This document shows, piece after piece, positions 16,403-26,600 of a stretch of 43,277 nt of DNA (position 1 is its first letter; each line of letters begins with the position of its first letter). Below the pieces are notes generated by a model that was given only the letters and a program-made list of their open reading frames with translations, made no database searches and had not been told where the DNA came from. The DNA is taken from the NCBI GenBank assembly GCA_934635515.1, contig CAKTZK010000002.1, positions 1 to 43,277 of the forward strand, written 5' to 3'. This stretch comes from an uncultured Oscillospiraceae bacterium (lineage in GTDB: Bacteria > Bacillota_A > Clostridia > Oscillospirales > Oscillospiraceae). A program made the position numbers and the translations under genes.

Positions 16403-17500
16403 ATGAGTCAGCTGGATCAGATCCGAAACGAGATCAACGAAATCGACGCCAAGATGGCCGCCCTCTTTGAGCAGCGCATGCACCTGTGCGAGCAGGTGGC
16501 CGCCTTCAAGCAGGAGCGGGGCCTCTCCGTCCGGGACGCCGCCCGGGAGCGCGAGCTCATCGAGCGCAGCACCGCCTGCATAGAGAGCGAGGTCATCGGC
16601 TCTTACTACGCCCAGTTTCTGCGCAAGGTCATCGACCTCTCCTGCGCCTATCAGACCCGCCTGATGGAGGGGATGCAGGTGGCCTACTGCGGCGTGGAGG
16701 GTGCCTATGCCTACATCGCCGCCCGGCGGATGTTCCCCCAGGCCCGCCTGGTCTCCTACCCCGACTTCAGCCAGGCCTACCACGCCGTAGAGCGCGGAGA
16801 GGCGGACAGCGTGGTGCTCCCCCTGGAAAACAGCTATGCCGGAGAGGTGGGCACGGTCATGGACCTGCTGTTCTCCGGAGAGCTGTTTATCAACCAGGTG
16901 CTGGATTTTGACATCACCCACAATCTCCTGGGCGTCGCCTCCGCCACGGCAGGCACCGTGCGCACCGTCGTCAGCCATCCCCAGGCCCTGCGCCAGTGTG
17001 ACGACTACATCCGCAGCCACGGCTTTAAGACCGAGTCCTATGCCAATACGGCCATGGCCGCCCAGCGGGTCCGGGAGGCAAACGACCCCACCCTGGCCGC
17101 CATCGCCTCCGACGAGGCGGCGGAGATCTTCGGCCTGCAGGTGCTGGACCACAACCTGAGCACCAGCCGCAATAATACCACCCGCTTCGCCGCCCTCTCC
17201 CGCACCCGCAACCAGCCCAAGACCACCGGCAAGCGGGAGGATGAAAACTTCCTGCTGGTATTCACCGTGCAGAACGACGCCGGCTCCCTGGCCCAGACTC
17301 TGAACATCATCGGCGCCCACGGCTACAACATGCGTACCCTGCGCAGCCGCCCCATGAAGGACCTGTCCTGGAAGTATTTCTTCTATGTGGAGGCCGAGGG
17401 CAGCATCAACACCACCAACGGCCGCGAGATGCTCCAGGAGCTGTCCGCCACCTGCGCCAAGCTCCGCCTGGTGGGCTCCTACTACGCCAATAATATCTGA
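16403..17500 (+). CDS. pheA: Bifunctional chorismate mutase / prephenate dehydratase
   Basis: A 365-residue P-protein converting chorismate to prephenate to phenylpyruvate. The N-terminal AroQ-type chorismate mutase (about 1-85) shows RNEINEIDAKMAALFEQRM. The prephenate dehydratase domain (about 95-275) has LPLENSYAGEVGTVMDLL and the catalytic TRF motif in NNTTRFAAL. The C-terminal ACT domain (about 285-365) has AGSLAQTLNIIGAHGYNM, with RSRP in place of the usual ESRP, and is the likely Phe allosteric site. ATG 16403 is preferred over ATG 16385 because GAAAGG lies at suitable spacing and the earlier start abuts the terminator T run. First gene of the seven-gene aromatic operon. Confidence 0.95.
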   Translation: MSQLDQIRNEINEIDAKMAALFEQRMHLCEQVAAFKQERGLSVRDAARERELIERSTACIESEVIGSYYAQFLRKVIDLSCAYQTRLMEGMQVAYCGVEGAYAYIAARRMFPQARLVSYPDFSQAYHAVERGEADSVVLPLENSYAGEVGTVMDLLFSGELFINQVLDFDITHNLLGVASATAGTVRTVVSHPQALRQCDDYIRSHGFKTESYANTAMAAQRVREANDPTLAAIASDEAAEIFGLQVLDHNLSTSRNNTTRFAALSRTRNQPKTTGKREDENFLLVFTVQNDAGSLAQTLNIIGAHGYNMRTLRSRPMKDLSWKYFFYVEAEGSINTTNGREMLQELSATCAKLRLVGSYYANNI

Positions 17501-17516
17501 CTCAGGAGGCACTGCC

Positions 17517-18527
17517 ATGATCATTCCCGTCTCCCTCCGGGAGGAAAGCTATAACATTTTTATAGAGCGCGGGTCCATTGCCCGGGCCGGTGAGCTTCTG
17601 GACCTGGCACGCCGGGTCCTGGTCGTAACGGACAGCGGTGTCCCCGCCGGGTATGCCGCCGCCGTGGCAAGAGCCTGCAGGCAGGCGGAGATCTGCACCC
17701 TCCCCGCCGGTGAAGCCAGCAAAAATTTTGATAGCTACCAGCTGCTGCTGCGCTCCATGCTCCGCCTGGGTATGAACCGGGGCGACTGCGTGGTGGCCGT
17801 AGGCGGCGGCATGGTGGGCGATCTGGCGGGCTTCGCCGCCGCCACCTATATGCGCGGCGTGGATTTCTATAATGTCCCCACCACCCTCCTGTCCCAGGTG
17901 GACTCCTCCATCGGCGGCAAGACCGCCATCGACATGGACGGGGTGAAGAACATCGTCGGTGCCTTCCATCAGCCCCGCTCCGTCCTCATCGACCCGGATA
18001 CCCTGTCCTCCCTGCCCCGGCGGCAGGTCAGCGCGGGCCTGGCCGAGAGCGTGAAAATGGCCATGACCTCGGACGCCGCTCTCTTAGAGCGTATCGAGAG
18101 CAGCGCCGATCTCACCGCCGACCTGCCGGAGATCATCGCCGCCTCTCTCACCATCAAGCGGGATGTGGTCCAGCAGGACCCCCACGAGCATGGCCTGCGC
18201 CGGGTGCTGAACTTCGGCCACACCGTGGGCCACGCCATCGAGAGCAGCCAGGGCGGCCGCCTGCTCCACGGGGAGTGCGTCGCACTGGGGATGCTCCCCT
18301 TCTGCGCCCCGGAGCTGCGGCCCCGCCTGTCCGCCATCCTCCGCAAATGCGGCCTGCCCACGGAGGTGGAGACCACCCCCGAGGCCCTGGAGCCGTATCT
18401 GCGCCACGATAAAAAGGGTCAGGGCGCGGCCGTGACCGCGGTGGAGGTAGACCGGCCCGGCTGCTTCCGTTTCGTCACCCTGACCCCCCGGGAGATCCTG
18501 CACCGTTTGGAGGGAGTACTGCTATGA
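17517..18527 (+). CDS. aroB: 3-dehydroquinate synthase
   Basis: A 336-residue enzyme for the second shikimate step (DAHP to 3-dehydroquinate, NAD+ and metal dependent). The motifs VAVGGGMVGDLAGFAAATYMRG, quoted here as its halves GGGMVGDLAGF and AAATYMRG, and PTTLLSQVDSSIGGKTA are conserved. Metal ligands are visible as Glu in GLAESVKMAM, His in NFGHTVGHAIES and His in LHGECVALGM. ATG 17517 is preceded by AGGAGG. It follows pheA by 16 bases and overlaps aroC in ATGA. Confidence 0.96.
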   Translation: MIIPVSLREESYNIFIERGSIARAGELLDLARRVLVVTDSGVPAGYAAAVARACRQAEICTLPAGEASKNFDSYQLLLRSMLRLGMNRGDCVVAVGGGMVGDLAGFAAATYMRGVDFYNVPTTLLSQVDSSIGGKTAIDMDGVKNIVGAFHQPRSVLIDPDTLSSLPRRQVSAGLAESVKMAMTSDAALLERIESSADLTADLPEIIAASLTIKRDVVQQDPHEHGLRRVLNFGHTVGHAIESSQGGRLLHGECVALGMLPFCAPELRPRLSAILRKCGLPTEVETTPEALEPYLRHDKKGQGAAVTAVEVDRPGCFRFVTLTPREILHRLEGVLL

Positions 18528-19621
18528 AAAACACATTCGGCCAGTCCGTTACCCTGACCCTGTTCGGCGAAAGCCACGGTCCCGCCGTGGGCGCGGTGCT
18601 GGACGGCCTTGCCCCGGGCCTGCCGGTGGAGGAGGACTTCATCCGCCGCCAGCTGGCCCGCCGCCGACCCACCACCGCCATGGACACCCCCCGGCAGGAG
18701 TCGGACAATTTCCGCATCCTCAGCGGCGTATGGCAGGGCCGTACCACCGGCACGCCCCTGGCCATCGTCATCCCCAATGAAAACACCCGCAGCGGCGACT
18801 ATACCTACGGTCTGGCCCGCCCCTCCCATGCGGACTACGCCGCCTACTGCAAGTACCACGGCTTTGAGGACTGGCGGGGCGGCGGACACTTCTCCGGCCG
18901 GGTCACCGCCCCTCTGGTGGCCGCCGGGGCCATTGTTCTAACCGCCCTGCGCGCAGTGGGCATCACCGTGGGCACCCACATTCTCCGCTGCGGCGAGGCG
19001 TGGGACCGTCCCTTTTCCGATATCCCCGGCGATATCGCCGCCCTGCAGGAGGCCCCCTTCCCCACCCTGGACAGCGCCGCCGGGGAGTCCATCTCCCGCC
19101 AGATCCTGTCCGCCAAGGCCGACTGCGACAGCATCGGCGGCATCACCCAGACCGCCGTGTGCGGCCTGCCCGCCGGCGTCGGCGAGCCGTGGTTTGACAG
19201 CGTAGAGAGCGTTCTCAGCCACGCGGTCTTCTCCGTAGGCGGCATAAAGGGCATCGAGTTCGGCAGCGGCTTTTCCGCCGCCGGGCAGCGGGGCTCCGCC
19301 TTCAACGACCCCCTGCGCATGGAGCAGGGCCGGGTCGTCACCCAGACCAATCACAACGGCGGCGTAAACGGCGGCATCAGCAACGGCATGCCCGTGGTGT
19401 TCCAGTGCGCCGTCAAGCCCACCCCGTCTATCGCCCGGCCCCAGCAGACGGTGGATTTCCTCCGGGGCGAAAACGCCCAGCTGACCATCCACGGCCGCCA
19501 TGACCCGGCCATCATCCGCCGTATATGCCCGGTGCTGGACAGCGTCACGGCCCTGGCTGTGTGCGACCTGCTGGCCCAGCGCTTCGGCACGGATTACTTC
19601 ACCGGGGAGGTGAACAAATGA
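18524..19621 (+). CDS. aroC: Chorismate synthase
   Basis: A 365-residue FMN-dependent enzyme making chorismate from EPSP. Conserved motifs are TLFGESHGPAVGAVLDG at the N-terminus, GGGHFSGRVTAPLVAAGAI, DSIGGITQTAVCGLPAGVG and GIEFGSGF, with NDHNG-type residues in QTNHNGGVNGGISNGMP. The start overlaps aroB by 4 bp and the stop overlaps the aroE-aroK start by 4 bp, so expression is coupled. Confidence 0.97.
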   Translation: MKNTFGQSVTLTLFGESHGPAVGAVLDGLAPGLPVEEDFIRRQLARRRPTTAMDTPRQESDNFRILSGVWQGRTTGTPLAIVIPNENTRSGDYTYGLARPSHADYAAYCKYHGFEDWRGGGHFSGRVTAPLVAAGAIVLTALRAVGITVGTHILRCGEAWDRPFSDIPGDIAALQEAPFPTLDSAAGESISRQILSAKADCDSIGGITQTAVCGLPAGVGEPWFDSVESVLSHAVFSVGGIKGIEFGSGFSAAGQRGSAFNDPLRMEQGRVVTQTNHNGGVNGGISNGMPVVFQCAVKPTPSIARPQQTVDFLRGENAQLTIHGRHDPAIIRRICPVLDSVTALAVCDLLAQRFGTDYFTGEVNK

Positions 19622-20856
19622 CCTGCGGACTCATCGGGCGCAAGCTGGGCCACAGCTACTCCCCCCAGATCCACCACGCCCTGGCGGACTATGACTATAA
19701 GCTCTGGGAGTTGGAGCCGGAGGACCTGGCGAATTTCTTCCGTCGCCGGGACTTTACGGGCGTCAACGTGACCATTCCCTATAAGCAGGCGGTCATCCCC
19801 CTGCTGGACGACCTCTCCGACACCGCCCGTTCCATCGGCGCGGTGAACACCGTGGTCTGCCGGGACGGCAGGCTCTACGGCGATAACACCGACTTTGCCG
19901 GCATGGCGGCGCTGATAAAGCACATCGGCCTGGACCTGTCCGGCAAAAAGGTGCTGATCCTGGGCACCGGCGGCACCTCCAAGACCGCTGCAGCCGTGGC
20001 CCGCAGCCTTGGCGCGGCGGAAGTGTACCGTCTCTCCCGCAGCGGGCGGGACGGCGCCCTCACCTACGAGGACGCCCGGCAAAACCACGCAAACGCGGAC
20101 GTTCTCATCAACACCACCCCCGCCGGCATGTATCCCTCCGTGGAGGGCTGCCCGATAGATCTGGCCGTCTTCCCGCAGCTGAGCGGTGTGGTGGACGCAG
20201 TGTATAACCCCCTGCGCACAAATCTGGTGCTCCAGGCCCGCAGCCGGGGCATCCCCGCCGAGGGCGGGCTCTACATGCTCTCCGCCCAGGCAGCCTATGC
20301 CAGTGCCCTCTTCCGGGGCTGCCGGGCCACCCAGGCGGAGATCGACCTGGCCTACCGGACCGTGCGCCGGGAGATGGAAAACCTCGTCCTCATCGGCATG
20401 CCCTCCTCGGGCAAAAGCTCTGTGGGGCAGGTCCTGGCCGCGCACCTGGGCATGGCCTTTGCCGACAGCGATCAACTGGTGACCCAGGCCATCGGCATGC
20501 CTATTTCCGACTACTTTGCCCTGCACGGTGAAGCCGCCTTCCGGGACAGGGAGCAGGCGGCCATCGCCTCCATTGCCTCCACCGGCGGCCAGGTCATCGC
20601 CACCGGCGGCGGGGCCATTTTGCGACAGGCGAATGTCACCGCCCTGCGCCGCACCGGCCGTCTGGTCTTTCTCGACCGCTCGCCGGATAAGCTGCTGGCC
20701 ACGGCGGACCGTCCCCTGTCCTCGGACCGGGAGGCCCTCCGCCGCCGCTATGAGGAGCGCTATGACCTTTACCGGGCCGCCGCCGACCTGCACGTGGACG
20801 GCAACGGCACCGTAGAGGAGACGGCGCAGCGCATTGAAAAGGAGTGGGAGCTGTGA
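19618..20856 (+). CDS. aroE-aroK: Fused shikimate dehydrogenase - shikimate kinase
   Basis: A 412-residue two-domain protein. ATG 19618 overlaps the aroC stop and follows GGGGAGG. Residues 1-about 255 are shikimate dehydrogenase: GHSYSPQIHHAL binds shikimate, NVTIPYK has the catalytic Lys, NTDFAG the Asp, and ILGTGGTSKTA is the NADP loop. From about residue 258 comes shikimate kinase: Walker A in IGMPSSGKSSVGQ, DSD shikimate binding, FRDREQ, ATGGGAIL and the lid Arg in DRPLSSDREALRRRYEER. The two enzymes are consecutive to each other apart from direction of flow (3-dehydroshikimate to shikimate to shikimate 3-phosphate), so the fusion joins steps four and five. No frameshift is needed; the joint has no obvious linker. 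Confidence 0.96.
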   Translation: MTCGLIGRKLGHSYSPQIHHALADYDYKLWELEPEDLANFFRRRDFTGVNVTIPYKQAVIPLLDDLSDTARSIGAVNTVVCRDGRLYGDNTDFAGMAALIKHIGLDLSGKKVLILGTGGTSKTAAAVARSLGAAEVYRLSRSGRDGALTYEDARQNHANADVLINTTPAGMYPSVEGCPIDLAVFPQLSGVVDAVYNPLRTNLVLQARSRGIPAEGGLYMLSAQAAYASALFRGCRATQAEIDLAYRTVRREMENLVLIGMPSSGKSSVGQVLAAHLGMAFADSDQLVTQAIGMPISDYFALHGEAAFRDREQAAIASIASTGGQVIATGGGAILRQANVTALRRTGRLVFLDRSPDKLLATADRPLSSDREALRRRYEERYDLYRAAADLHVDGNGTVEETAQRIEKEWEL

Positions 20857-21293
20857 AAATTCTTGTTTTAAACGGGCCGAATCTGAATATGCTGGGCATC
20901 CGGGAGCCGGGGATCTACGGCCACGCCACCTATGCCGACCTGCAGGCCCTGATCCGCGCCCACGCCGAAAAATGCGGCGTCACCGTCTCCTTTTATCAGT
21001 CCAACCATGAGGGGGCCCTGGTAGATACCATTCAGCAGGCCTACTACGACGGCATCCAGGGTATTATCTTCAATCCCGCCGCCTATACCCACACCAGCGT
21101 GGCCCTGCTGGATGCCCTGAAGTCCGTGGCCATCCCCACGGTGGAGGTGCATATCTCCGATGTCTCCACCCGGGAGGATTTCCGCCAGCGGAGCTTTGTG
21201 CGCAGCGCCTGTATCGCCACCGTCATGGGCAAGGGCTTCGCCGGCTACTGCGAAGCCATGGACATTCTCCTGAAGGAGGCGCAGAAACCGTGA
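20853..21293 (+). CDS. aroQ: 3-dehydroquinate dehydratase, type II
   Basis: A 146-residue enzyme of normal type II length. GTG 20853 overlaps the preceding stop (GTGA) and gives the canonical N-terminus KILVLNGPNLNMLGIREP. An in-frame GTG at 20844 is less likely. The catalytic Tyr is in GIYG, with SNHEGALVDTI, NPAAYTHTSVALLDAL and the His in VEVHISDVSTREDFR. It carries out the third shikimate step. Confidence 0.97.
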   Translation: MKILVLNGPNLNMLGIREPGIYGHATYADLQALIRAHAEKCGVTVSFYQSNHEGALVDTIQQAYYDGIQGIIFNPAAYTHTSVALLDALKSVAIPTVEVHISDVSTREDFRQRSFVRSACIATVMGKGFAGYCEAMDILLKEAQKP

Positions 21294-22489
21294 CCGTTAC
21301 CATCACCCCCGGCGTGCCCCGGGGCACCGTCTCCGCACCCCCGTCCAAAAGCTGCGGCCACAGGATGCTTCTGTGCGCCGCCCTGGCCCGGGGTACAAGC
21401 CATATCCGGGGTATCTCCCGAAGCCAGGATATGGCCGCCACCCTGGACTGCATCCGCGCCATGGGCGGCCGGGCGCAGTTGGAGAGCGGCACCGCCCTCA
21501 TCACCGGCACCGGCGGCCATGCCTCGGCAGATGCCGTTTACCCCTGCCGGGAAAGCGGCAGCACCCTCCGCTTCTGCATCCCTCCGGCCCTGGTGCCCGG
21601 GGGACAGGCCGTGTTCACCGGCACGCCCCGGCTGCTGGAGCGGGGCATCGGCATATACGAGGAAGTCCTCCCCCCCGCCGGCATCCGAATTGAAAAAAAC
21701 ATGGGCGGCATCGCGCTCCAGGGGTCACTCCAGCCCGGAAGCTACACCCTCCGGGGCGATGTGAGCAGCCAGTTCGTCTCCGGACTGCTGCTGGCCCTGC
21801 CCCTTCTGGGGGGCGACAGCACCCTGCGGGTCCTCCCGCCGGTGGAGAGCCGGCCCTATATCGACATCACCCTGGATGCGCTGTCCTCCTTCGGCGTTTC
21901 CGTTTTGGAGCGGGAGGAAAACCTGTTTTTCATCCCCGGCGGGCAGCACTATGCCGCCCGGGACGCCGCCGTGGAGGGCGACTGGTCCAACGCCGCCTTT
22001 CTTTTCGCCCTGGGCAGCGGCGTACAGGTCACCGGTCTCCGGGAGGACAGCCTCCAGGGCGACCGGGTCTGCCGCCGGATGCTGCGGCAGCTGGAGTCCC
22101 CCGATGCGCAGCTGGATCTCTCTCCCTGCCCCGACCTGGGGCCCATACTCTTCGCCGCCGCGGCCCGGGGCCACGGGGCTGTGTTCACCGGGACCCGCCG
22201 CCTGCGCATCAAGGAGAGCGACCGGGTAGCGGCCATGGCCCGGGAGCTGGCCAAGTTCGGCGTGGTGGTGGAGGCGGAGGAAAACCGGGTGGCCATCCAT
22301 CCCGGCGGCATCACCGCCCCCCGGGAAACCCTGGACGGCCACAATGATCACCGCATCGTCATGGCTCTGAGCGTGCTGGCCGCCTCGGTAGGCGGCACCA
22401 TCTCCGGCGCGGAAGCCGTTTCCAAAAGCTACCCCGACTTTTTTGATGTGCTGCAGTCCCTGGGCATCATTGTTACATCCCAGCCCTGA
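21290..22489 (+). CDS. aroA: 3-phosphoshikimate 1-carboxyvinyltransferase (EPSP synthase)
   Basis: A 399-residue enzyme starting at GTG 21290 overlapping aroQ (GTGA). It is slightly shorter than E. coli AroA. Motifs: SAPPSKSCGHRMLL (usual DKSISHR region), RESGSTLRF (usual GNAGTAMRP region), DVSSQFVSGLLLALPL, RIKESDRVAAMARELAKFG and GHNDHRIVMALSVLA. It joins shikimate 3-phosphate and PEP. The position equal to E. coli Pro101 is Phe here, and the motif belongs to the ESGSTLR group common in Clostridia. Confidence 0.96.
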   Translation: MTVTITPGVPRGTVSAPPSKSCGHRMLLCAALARGTSHIRGISRSQDMAATLDCIRAMGGRAQLESGTALITGTGGHASADAVYPCRESGSTLRFCIPPALVPGGQAVFTGTPRLLERGIGIYEEVLPPAGIRIEKNMGGIALQGSLQPGSYTLRGDVSSQFVSGLLLALPLLGGDSTLRVLPPVESRPYIDITLDALSSFGVSVLEREENLFFIPGGQHYAARDAAVEGDWSNAAFLFALGSGVQVTGLREDSLQGDRVCRRMLRQLESPDAQLDLSPCPDLGPILFAAAARGHGAVFTGTRRLRIKESDRVAAMARELAKFGVVVEAEENRVAIHPGGITAPRETLDGHNDHRIVMALSVLAASVGGTISGAEAVSKSYPDFFDVLQSLGIIVTSQP

Positions 22490-22532
22490 CAGGTGCAGAC
22501 CCCCTTCATCCATAGAAAGGAATGATCTCCCC

Positions 22533-23561
22533 ATGAACATGGAATTCAAGCGTAAGCTGCCCACACCCCAGACCATCCGGGACATGTACCCCGTTTCCCC
22601 GGAGCTGGCCCGGCAAAAGCAGGCCAATGACCGGGCCGTGCAGGACATTCTCACCGGCCGGGATGACCGGCTGATGCTCCTCATCGGCCCCTGCTCCGCC
22701 GACCGGGAGGACGCGGTGCTGGACTATGTGGCCCGCCTGCGCAAGCTGCAGGAGCGGGTGCAGGACAAGATCCTCCTGGTCCCCCGCATTTACAGCAACA
22801 AGCCCCGCACCACCGGCGACGGCTACAAGGGCATGCTCCACCAGCCGGACCCCAACGGCCAGCCGGACATTCTCAAGGGTCTCATCGCCACCCGAAAGCT
22901 GCACCTGAAGGTGCTGGAGCAGACGGGCTTTTCCGGCGCGGACGAGCTTCTGTACCCGGAAAACTGCCTGTATCTGTCGGATATCCTCTCCTATGTGGCC
23001 ATCGGCGCCCGCTCGGTGGAGGACCAGCAGCACCGGCTCATCTCCAGCGGCCTGGATATCCCCGTGGGCATGAAGAACCCCACCAGCGGCGACCTGACCG
23101 TGATGATGAACTCCATTAAGGCCGCCCAGCACCCCCACACCTTCCTGCTGTCCCAGTGGGAGGTACACAGCAAGGGCAACCCCTTGGCCCACGCCATCCT
23201 GCGCGGCTCCGTGAATAAATACGGCCGCGCCCTGCCCAATTACCACTACGAGGACCTGCGCCAGCTGTGCGACCTGTACGCCGGCAGCGGCCTGGCAAAT
23301 CCCGCCGTTATCATCGACACCAACCACTCCAACTCCGGCAAGCAGTGGGACCAGCAGGCCCGTATCGCCAAGGAGGTGCTCCACAGCACCCGCCATAGCG
23401 AGGATATCTGCCGCATGGTCAAGGGCCTGATGATCGAGTCCTACCTGCTGGACGGCAACCAGAAGCCCGAGGGCGGCGTGTACGGTCTGTCCATCACCGA
23501 TGCCTGCATCGGCTGGGAAAAGACGGAGCAACTGGTCTGCGATCTGGCCGATCTCCGCTGA
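22533..23561 (+). CDS. aroF: 3-deoxy-7-phosphoheptulonate synthase, AroF/G/H type
   Basis: A 342-residue class I-alpha DAHP synthase, the entry enzyme of the pathway. Motifs: LIGPCSADRED, KPRTTGDGYKG, the region VGMKNPTSGD, and DTNHSNSGKQWDQQ. The symbol is generic (E. coli has aroF, aroG, aroH) and the feedback-inhibiting amino acid cannot be told from sequence by eye. ATG 22533 follows AGAAAGGA. It is the last gene of the operon, 43 bases after aroA, although it catalyses the first step. Confidence 0.95.
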   Translation: MNMEFKRKLPTPQTIRDMYPVSPELARQKQANDRAVQDILTGRDDRLMLLIGPCSADREDAVLDYVARLRKLQERVQDKILLVPRIYSNKPRTTGDGYKGMLHQPDPNGQPDILKGLIATRKLHLKVLEQTGFSGADELLYPENCLYLSDILSYVAIGARSVEDQQHRLISSGLDIPVGMKNPTSGDLTVMMNSIKAAQHPHTFLLSQWEVHSKGNPLAHAILRGSVNKYGRALPNYHYEDLRQLCDLYAGSGLANPAVIIDTNHSNSGKQWDQQARIAKEVLHSTRHSEDICRMVKGLMIESYLLDGNQKPEGGVYGLSITDACIGWEKTEQLVCDLADLR

Positions 23562-23583
23562 TCCCCCTTCTAACCCATAAGTA

Positions 23584-23614
23584 AAAGCCGCCCCGGTGGG
23601 GGCGGCTTTCCTTT
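23584..23614 (+). terminator. Terminator of the aromatic operon
   Basis: AAAGCCGCCCC (23584-23594) pairs with GGGGCGGCTTT (23599-23609), followed by a CCTTTT tract. Confidence 0.9.
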
Positions 23615-23620
23615 TACCGC

Positions 23621-23660
23621 AAAAAGGGAGACGCGGCTCTGCGCCGTGTCTCCCTTTTTT
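23621..23660. terminator. Bidirectional terminator between convergent operons
   Basis: AAAAAGGGAGAC (23621-23632) pairs with GTCTCCCTTTTTT (23647-23659), with an inner CGG/CCG. A-run on one side and T-run on the other make it work for both the aromatic operon and the giant surface-protein gene. Confidence 0.9.
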
Positions 23661-23669
23661 ATCCGGGCC

Positions 23670-26600
23670 TTATCCCGTGATCTGGTTTTGAATGTCACAC
23701 AGGAGGAAAACAAAGTAGCTCTCCGCCGTGTACTCGCCCACCGGGTCGCCGTTTGCGTCCAGGCCGGTCACCTTGGCGGCCAACCGGTAGTTGGAGAGGA
23801 TCTGCTGTGCAGTCACCCCGCCTGCGGCCATCTGTCCTTTCACATAGTCCAGATCCACCGTCAGCGTGTACCGCCCGTCGGCCTTCCAGTCCGTCAGGGT
23901 CAGAGTGCCGTTCCCCGGTGTCAGGGAGGCGATCCGGCCCAGCATGGATGTAGTGCCGTAGGCGTGGGTCGTCAGGTCCTTCTGGTAGACGAAGAACTCC
24001 ACCTTGGCCGACACGATCTTTTCCCGGTCCGTCTCCGGCACGGCGCTGAAGTCCGCCGTCAGGTCGAATACGATCCGCCCGCTGTCCGTGCTGTCCTGGA
24101 TGCCGCCCATGTTGATGGCCTGGTGCTTGCGGTCCACCGGGATCACCGTCAGCTTCACCGGCACGGCGCTCTTAGCCACAAAGGTGCTGGTCCTGCCCGT
24201 CAGCTTACTGCCGCTGGTATAGTGGGCCCGGTCGCCGGAGAGGTAAAACTCATCGTACATGGTGTAGTTTTTCCCCTCGGAAAACACCCCGTTAAACTCC
24301 GCCGCCGACACATCGGAAAAGTCCAGCGTAAGGGTAAAGCTGTCTTGCAGGCTGTCCTGGTTGTTAGCCATGGCGACAATGTCGTCGATCTCATAGCGCA
24401 GGGACGCGGCTGCGCCGGTAAGGCGGCTGGCCATCAGGGTATTGCCCGCCGCGTCCGTAAGCAGCACCTTTGTGCCCGCCGGCAGCGACACCGCCTTGTT
24501 GTTCTCGTCCATAATGGTCAGCACATGGGTGCCGTAGATCTGCCGGTCCTTCATGGCGGAGATATAGTTGGTGGGGAAGGTCACCTGTACGTCCGCGTTC
24601 ACCACCAGCTCCTTGCCTGCCACATTGGAGAAGGTAGCCGAGGACGCCACCAGCTTCAGCTCTCCCGTGGCCTTGTTCCACACGTTCACCGTGCAGGGGT
24701 TTCGGGTGGGCTTTACGATGATGTTCCGGTCGTTTTTCTCCACCTGGGCCCGAAGGGTGAACTGCTTGAGCTCATCCTCCGCCTCCTTGGGGATCACCGT
24801 CACGATATACCGCTCCACGTGCTGGCAGTCTGCATCCGTGCACAGGTGCGCCTTCTCGCTGAGCTTATTGGCTACCACCTCCGATAGCAGCTTCGGTGAA
24901 AAGTCCGCCTCCGTCTCGCTGGTAAAGTTCTTGAAGTCGATAGAGTAGGTGTCCTCCTGGGCGGTGTAGTAATAGCTCTTGAAGCCGTAGGCCCCGGGGC
25001 TGTTCAGATCCACCAGCACGAATTTGGTCCCGGCGGTAAAGGCGTTCTTCGTGCCGCCGGAGCTGCCATCCGGGGTGCCGGAGTCGATCCGCTTGTCAAA
25101 ATTGAAGTTCTCGATCTTCTTAGCCGTGTCATTATACGCATACTCCACATACAGGGAGTATTTACTGCCGGCAGACACATCAATGGAGGTCTTCGGAGCC
25201 GTCAGGAAAGAGCTGAGCTGGTATACCTCGCCCTCCAGAGCGGATATATAGGACCTGTATTCCAAAATCTGCGGGTAATATACCACCACATTCATGGAGT
25301 AGGTCTGCGCCGGGACCGCCTTGGATGTAAACGTCAGCGTCAGCACCGTCAGGGATTTATTCTCCGACTCCAGGTCGTCGTACTTCCCGGCGGTGAATTT
25401 CGTCCCGTCATACTGCACGCTGCCGTCTCCCGCCGTTTGCAGCGTCAATGTCCCGTCGCTGCCCAGGGTATAGCGGTCCGCCTGAGCCGTGAGGGTAAAG
25501 GCGTCCGCCATGTCGCCGTAGCCGCCGCCTGTGATCAGATTCAGGAAGCCGGCCATGGTGTCATTGGTGCTGCCGGTGATGTGGAGCACGGATAGATTTT
25601 TGTTCACCGTAATGGCCATGTTCTTCGCCAGTGCGGACAGGGTGCTTACGCCCGTGTCCTCCAGCTTCACGGTCTTGTCCTTCCAGGCCGCCCAATTCGC
25701 CAAATTAGCGTTGAGATAGTCCGGGGTGGCGCTGCCCAGGGTCTTGGTCACCGCATCGCCGTTAAGCTTGCCGGTGGTCTGGGGCTCCGTGCCATGGTCC
25801 GCCAGCGCCTGCGCCGGGGTATAGTTCTTGTTGCCATTTGCAAAATACTTCGTCTTAAACACCGCCGGCGCACCGTACCCGGCAAAGATCACCGTACTGC
25901 TGCTACTTCTGCTCTCAGACCTAAACCGCCCCTGCTTGGCAGCATTGTCATCTTCTTCGACGCTCAGAGCGAGAATATTGGCCGTCCCCTTGTTCTCATA
26001 GCCGATGAGGCCCACCCGGGCATAATCCGTCCCGGCCGCATCCGTGGGCTTCGTGGTCTCCATCTTCAATATGTCGGCAAAAGATTTCGCAGGACTGATG
26101 AAGGCCATGTCATTGTCCTTCATCAATATATTGCAGCCGTTCAGGACGCCACTTTTTTCGATGGTGTCCACGATGCCCCCGGCACTTATTTTGCCTCTAT
26201 TCCCGCTGCGGAGCATATTGTCCGCAAAATACAGGCCATCCAGCGACACAGGCTTCCCGACCGTGTTGAAGATCCCGGCCAGCGAGCTGTCAGTCGATTG
26301 TATGTAATTGCTGAATACCTTTATATTCTGCAGGGAAGTGGATGCGCCATCAAAGCCCCGGAGGACACCGGCCGCCCTACTCCCCGCAATGATGCAGTTG
26401 GAAACCTCTGCGTCTGTCACATCCACGGAGATCTGGTTCACATGTCCCAAAAGTCCGCTGGCGAACACGGAGTCGCTTGAATTCTTGGTCGCCAAAATAT
26501 ACACCGGGGCAGACGCACCGCCGGACACCCTTACCCCCTTTGCAACGACAGTATTTGCGCTGTCGCCTTGCACATGCCACGGAATCAGTCCCGCCGAGCA

